Source: an uncultured Treponema sp.
GTDB lineage: Bacteria > Spirochaetota > Spirochaetia > Treponematales > Treponemataceae
Assembly (NCBI GenBank): GCA_934718065.1
Contig: CAKUZR010000011.1
Span: 22,768-86,767, forward strand
Length of the DNA: 64,000 nt
Direction of reading: 5' to 3'
Below, in pieces: positions 60,589 through 64,000 of this stretch. A program made the position numbers and the translations under genes. The notes under the pieces are model-generated. The model was not told the DNA's origin. It searched no databases and saw only the letters and a program-made list of their open reading frames with translations. Positions within the stretch are counted from its first letter, which is position 1, and the number at the start of each line of letters is the position of its first letter.

Positions 60589-61944
60589 CTAGTTTTTCAA
60601 ATTGGCAGGGAGCGCCCATTCAGCGAGCCTGTATTCAAAAAACATCGGAGTCTGCATTTTTGTAATCTGATTGTAATATTCCGCCGCCACGGATTTTGAG
60701 CCTTTCATATCGTAGTAAAGCGCAAGATAATATTTCATTTTTCCTTTTTTGTTCTTGCTGGTTTCTTTTTCAACGTCTTTTGCAACTGCGTTTTCCGCGT
60801 TGACCGGCCCCTGGTCGTGGTAAAGCCGGATCATTTTGTATTCAAGGGAATTTCTGTCCAGCGGCTTCATGTATTTTTCGGAAAGCTGCTTCATTTCAAA
60901 AGTTTTGCCCTGCTTTATGTAGGTTGCCAGAATCATAAGCTTGTACGCGTAGGATTCGCTGATTTCATTTGCCTTTGAAAAATATTTTCGCGCTTCTTCC
61001 CAGTTTTCCTTGTGGAATTCAAGAATTCCGATTTCTTCAAATGCGAAATAATATTTTGGATTTGTTTTTACAACCATTTTGTAGTCGGCGAGCGCTTCGT
61101 CGGTGCGGTTCTGCTCGTCGTAAAGCCCTGCGCGGTACGTGTAGCCAAGAAAATAGTCCGGGGCAAGCTCAATTGATTTTGTCCATGCTTTTTCCGCGTC
61201 GTCGTAGCGTCCAAGGTTCCGGGAATAATTTCCCAGGTCAATGTAATAGTCTGAGTTCTGCGGATTCAAGGCAATCGCTTTCTGGATGTTTTCAATTGAA
61301 AGCTTGTAGTTTTCCTCTTCGGCGGCGAGCTTTCCAAGATACTGGTAGGCAATGTCGCTTTCGGGATTCACTTCCGCAAGTTTTTTGAACGCTTTTTCAG
61401 ATTCCTTTAAGTTTCCAAGGTAGTAGCTCATCTGTCCGTAGCCAAAAAGTCCGTCCTCGTTTGTGCTTTCTTTTAAAATGACTTTTCTGTAGTAGTCGCA
61501 GGCAAGCTTGTATTTTTTCTTTAAAGCCCAGCGGTTTCCCAGAATAAGGTTCGCCGTTACGTTCGCCGGGTCAGCCTTTAAAAGTTCGTCCGTAGCCTTC
61601 TGGATGTCGGCGAGCTTCCCCGAAGCGTTTGCGATTTCAGCGTTCACTTCCATTACTTCAATTGTGTTGTTCCCTGAATTTTTAAGCTCGTTCACAATGG
61701 TTTTGGCTTCTTCCAGCCTTCCAACCGAAAGAAGAAGGGAAGATTCCAGGATTTTCAGGTCAACGTCATCCTTCAGGTTTTCCGGAATATCCTTGTAAAG
61801 CGAAATTGCGCCGTTTATGTCGCCCGCCATAAGATGCTTCTGAAGCTCCTCGGCAAAATTTATTGTTTCCGCGCTTATTGACCACAGGCAGATATTCATT
61901 GAAAGAAAAATCGAAAGCGAAACCGCAAATACTTTAAATTTCAT
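60589..61944 (-). CDS. exported tetratricopeptide-repeat protein
   Basis: 451 residues. A signal peptide (VFAVSLSIFLSMNICLWSISA) precedes a chain made almost wholly of TPR units of 34 residues, for example GLFGYGQMSYYLGNLKESEK, AYQYLGKLAAEEENYKLSIE and YYIDLGNYSRNLGRYDDAEK. At least seven are recognisable. It is probably a periplasmic scaffold. GGAG precedes the ATG. It is divergent from the gene at 62014, with a 69-bp gap. Confidence 0.85.
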   Translation of the reverse strand: MKFKVFAVSLSIFLSMNICLWSISAETINFAEELQKHLMAGDINGAISLYKDIPENLKDDVDLKILESSLLLSVGRLEEAKTIVNELKNSGNNTIEVMEVNAEIANASGKLADIQKATDELLKADPANVTANLILGNRWALKKKYKLACDYYRKVILKESTNEDGLFGYGQMSYYLGNLKESEKAFKKLAEVNPESDIAYQYLGKLAAEEENYKLSIENIQKAIALNPQNSDYYIDLGNYSRNLGRYDDAEKAWTKSIELAPDYFLGYTYRAGLYDEQNRTDEALADYKMVVKTNPKYYFAFEEIGILEFHKENWEEARKYFSKANEISESYAYKLMILATYIKQGKTFEMKQLSEKYMKPLDRNSLEYKMIRLYHDQGPVNAENAVAKDVEKETSKNKKGKMKYYLALYYDMKGSKSVAAEYYNQITKMQTPMFFEYRLAEWALPANLKN

Positions 61945-62013
61945 TTAGTTCTCCAAATTCAAGGACTAAAATGGTTGTTGAAATTCATCTGTCCTTTAGT
62001 TAAACTTAGTAAA

Positions 62014-63753
62014 ATGTTTGCACAATTTTTAAGAAAGGCTTTTACTCTTTTAGTAGTTTATGCTGTTTTAATCATCGGAATTTTTATTCTTCAGTTTAAG
62101 AATGATTCTATTATTTCAGAAAAATTAGGAAATCTCCATATTACTCTGCTGGAATCTGTTCAGGATGACAACAGTATTTTATTGAAAAACAGGTTCTCTG
62201 TAAAATTCAACGGACTGAATTTCAACGGAACTGACGATGATCCTGTAAGGGCGATGATTAACGGCGCGGACCGTCCGCTTTCTTTGCGAACGTGGAAAAT
62301 TCTTTCGCCGCTTTCATGCGAGCTTTCTTTTTCAAATGATGTTTCTGTGCGCTTTTCTGTGAGCGATGAAACTTCACGGGCGTATCTTTCAATTGAAGGT
62401 GTTCTGCCGCCGAATGTTTCCCAGGTTTTTGTTCCGTATGGCTTTGCGGTTGGAATTTCTGTCGCCTCAAGAACGGATTCACAGGTTCAGGTTGAAACAA
62501 AGAAGAGTTCGTGGGAGCTGAACGCGCCGGCAATCCACCGCGACTATATTGTTCTTGCAAAAGCGGAAAAAGTCGCTTCATATTCTTATTTTGACAAGAC
62601 ACATTCATTCTCTTTTGAGGACACAATTGCGTTTGAAGGCGCTTCCGAGGCGAACTACAGAAGCAGCGTTGAAAATCTTAAGCAGAATCTTATAAATTCA
62701 TTCTCTCAGATTCCTGCGGATTCCCAGACTGTTGCGGAGCAGGAGGCAGTTTCCTTTGTTGCGGCAATGGCTGAAAAAGGAAAATACAACGAGGCGCTGG
62801 ATGCCGTGCCGCAGAATTTCAAGAGGAGCGCGCTGCGTACATTCCTTTCCGCTCCGTATTTTGACACTCTGGCGCGTGTGAACGAGCCGCTTCAGGCGCA
62901 GCTTAAAAACTACGGCGAAATGATTTCCAAGGCTTCCGCTTCTGAATCTTCCGGCCTTGATGTGTTCAACGTGCGCTTTATTGCGGATTATATGTGCATG
63001 CATCCGGGCGCGGAATCTGTTCGGAACCTGCTTAAGGCAGCGTCGGCGGCCGCGCTTTCTGAAAAGCCGCTCCAGGTTTCTGTTGGAATTTTGACTGTCT
63101 ACAACGAGCTTTGCGGCAAAAACGTGGAGCTTGCGAATATTCTGGCTCCGGCGGCGGCAAAAGCCGTTGAAAAAATTGCGTCATCGTGCGCTATCGACGA
63201 AAATTCAATTTCAATTGCGGAAAACGGAATATTTATTTCTGTAGTCCAGGCGGTTCAGGCGGGCGACGCGGTTCTTCGCTACGGTGAAACAGCGAAAAAT
63301 CCTTCTTATATTTCTGGCGGACGGCTTATTATAAATTCCTACCTGAAAGAAAGCTCTTCATTTGATTTGAAAACTCTTGGCGAGCTTTACCCGATTGTTG
63401 TGCATGACAATTATTTCTATCCTCATTTTGAAATTCTGTCGTTTGCAAACGGCCGCGCTGTATGGGCTTGGACTTGCGCTAAAAATATTTCCTACGAAAA
63501 CGACAACCAGGGCACAATTGCGCTGAACATCGACTTCCCGCTTTCTTACACGCATTACATAATCATCAACGGAATTGAACGCTTCCAGACAATCTACATC
63601 TACGACCTGGCTTTCCGAACCGACGCAAGATTTGAAACATACAATTCATCCGGCTACGTATACCAGAACGATTCCAAGTCGCTCCTCTTGAAGTCAAGAC
63701 ACAAGAGCCAGATTGAGCAGATCCGCCTTGTTTATTCCCAGGACGGAAACTAA
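62014..63753 (+). CDS. membrane-anchored protein of unknown function
   Basis: 579 residues that I do not recognise. One N-terminal hydrophobic segment (FTLLVVYAVLIIGIFILQF) acts as a signal anchor. Residues 35-200 look beta-rich (NLHITLLESVQDDNS, SCELSFSNDVSVRFSVSDE), 210-420 helical with many alanines, and 430-579 beta-rich again (ARFETYNSSGYVYQNDSKS). The start could also be a TTG at 61975, but no ribosome site supports either, and the ATG at 62014 puts the anchor at the N-terminus. A function in the periplasm is likely. Confidence 0.68.
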   Translation: MFAQFLRKAFTLLVVYAVLIIGIFILQFKNDSIISEKLGNLHITLLESVQDDNSILLKNRFSVKFNGLNFNGTDDDPVRAMINGADRPLSLRTWKILSPLSCELSFSNDVSVRFSVSDETSRAYLSIEGVLPPNVSQVFVPYGFAVGISVASRTDSQVQVETKKSSWELNAPAIHRDYIVLAKAEKVASYSYFDKTHSFSFEDTIAFEGASEANYRSSVENLKQNLINSFSQIPADSQTVAEQEAVSFVAAMAEKGKYNEALDAVPQNFKRSALRTFLSAPYFDTLARVNEPLQAQLKNYGEMISKASASESSGLDVFNVRFIADYMCMHPGAESVRNLLKAASAAALSEKPLQVSVGILTVYNELCGKNVELANILAPAAAKAVEKIASSCAIDENSISIAENGIFISVVQAVQAGDAVLRYGETAKNPSYISGGRLIINSYLKESSSFDLKTLGELYPIVVHDNYFYPHFEILSFANGRAVWAWTCAKNISYENDNQGTIALNIDFPLSYTHYIIINGIERFQTIYIYDLAFRTDARFETYNSSGYVYQNDSKSLLLKSRHKSQIEQIRLVYSQDGN

Positions 63754-63860
63754 GGCAAGATTTTGCGGGGATTTTTGACTGGCGGGGGAGAGAATTTATC
63801 TTTTTTGAATGATTTTTGCCAGATAACAACAGAATTTTCCCTGTAATCTGGAAATATTTG

Positions 63861-63888
63861 TTGCGGAATTTTTACTTTCCTGTATTAT
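63861..63888 (+). promoter_or_regulatory. promoter and ribosome site leading to the right edge
   Basis: TTGCGG, 16 bases, TATTAT, then a strong AAAGGAGG at 63924-63931. The ATG at 63933 is only one base after it and opens a frame that stops after four codons (63945-63947). Two hairpins follow: GCG..CGC around 63955-63971, and GCTGAA-GAGA-TTCAGC at 63971-63986. The downstream gene, if any, continues outside the window, so I do not call a CDS. Confidence 0.4.
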
Positions 63889-64000
63889 TTATGATAGAAA
63901 CCCTATGAAAAATAATTTTATTTAAAGGAGGCATGATAAAAAAGTAAACGAACAAGCGGTATTGTGATACGCTGAAGAGATTCAGCGGAACCCAGGCGAT

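Noticed and set aside
1..64000. mobile element, prophage or CRISPR array
   Set aside because: No transposase, integrase, phage structural gene, cas gene or regularly spaced direct repeat was found on either strand.

Overview
The window looks like a stretch of spirochaete chromosome, most probably a host-associated anaerobic Treponema. The pointers are an anti-sigma-28 factor (FlgM) together with TAAA-N15/16-CCGATA promoter candidates, very large secreted Ig-repeat proteins, an NfnAB-type electron-bifurcating transhydrogenase, Pfs/LuxS, a PyrK-PyrD fusion, and many secreted proteins resembling nothing outside this group. The genus is inferred from gene content, not from a marker gene: there is no rRNA. 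I see no prophage, insertion sequence, integrase or CRISPR array; the accessory signal lies in intergenic repeats and unusual protein architectures.

Layout. 1-3.5 kb: a methyltransferase cut by the left edge, parAB, and a Sir2 deacylase. 3.6-17.7 kb: a rightward cluster with a 1978-residue Ig-repeat outer-membrane protein, a second beta-barrel protein, a membrane protein with a degenerate HD-GYP domain, a secreted DUF4015 protein, then mnmE, a HAD phosphatase and ribD. 17.9-29.7 kb: an aromatic amino acid/histidine ammonia-lyase, a TIGR02757 protein, a YdcF-like protein, a membrane protein, NIF3, lspA, pfs, luxS, a DUF1538 membrane protein with a tandem PII-like protein, birA, and an unknown protein. 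29.7-33.3 kb: pyrimidine genes (pyrKD fusion, pyrE) around a methyltransferase. 33.6-37.8 kb: a secreted CBM-like/tyrosine-phosphatase protein, a stand-alone CBM-like protein, nfnAB. 38-50.7 kb: a GerMN protein, an unknown secreted protein, proS, a DAACS transporter, an unknown protein, an HATPase-HDOD fusion, a SpoU methyltransferase, an alcohol-dehydrogenase-like pseudoenzyme, flgM, rsmI, glmS. 50.7-64 kb: a CAT-anticodon tRNA, a PfkB kinase, metK, nth, an MscS channel, a four-gene MacAB/TolC-type efflux operon, a TraB protein, a TPR protein, an unknown anchored protein, and a promoter leading off the right edge.

How the genes work together. metK, pfs and luxS cover much of the activated methyl cycle. 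pyrKD and pyrE cover adjacent steps of UMP synthesis. nfnAB balances NADH, NADPH and ferredoxin. FlgM and three sigma-28-type promoter candidates (before the Ig-repeat gene, the DUF4015 gene and the GerMN gene) suggest that several envelope proteins are expressed with the flagellar late genes.

Most worth a second look: (i) a dispersed, structured intergenic repeat whose three copies here show compensatory changes in the stems, plus a GC-rich multi-hairpin element and a nested inverted-repeat region; (ii) a secreted carbohydrate-module/tyrosine-phosphatase protein resembling laforin in layout; (iii) an iron-alcohol-dehydrogenase fold with all metal ligands replaced; (iv) an HATPase-HDOD fusion and a degenerate HD-GYP membrane protein; (v) apparent leaderless mRNAs with the -10 box 6-8 nt before the start codon.
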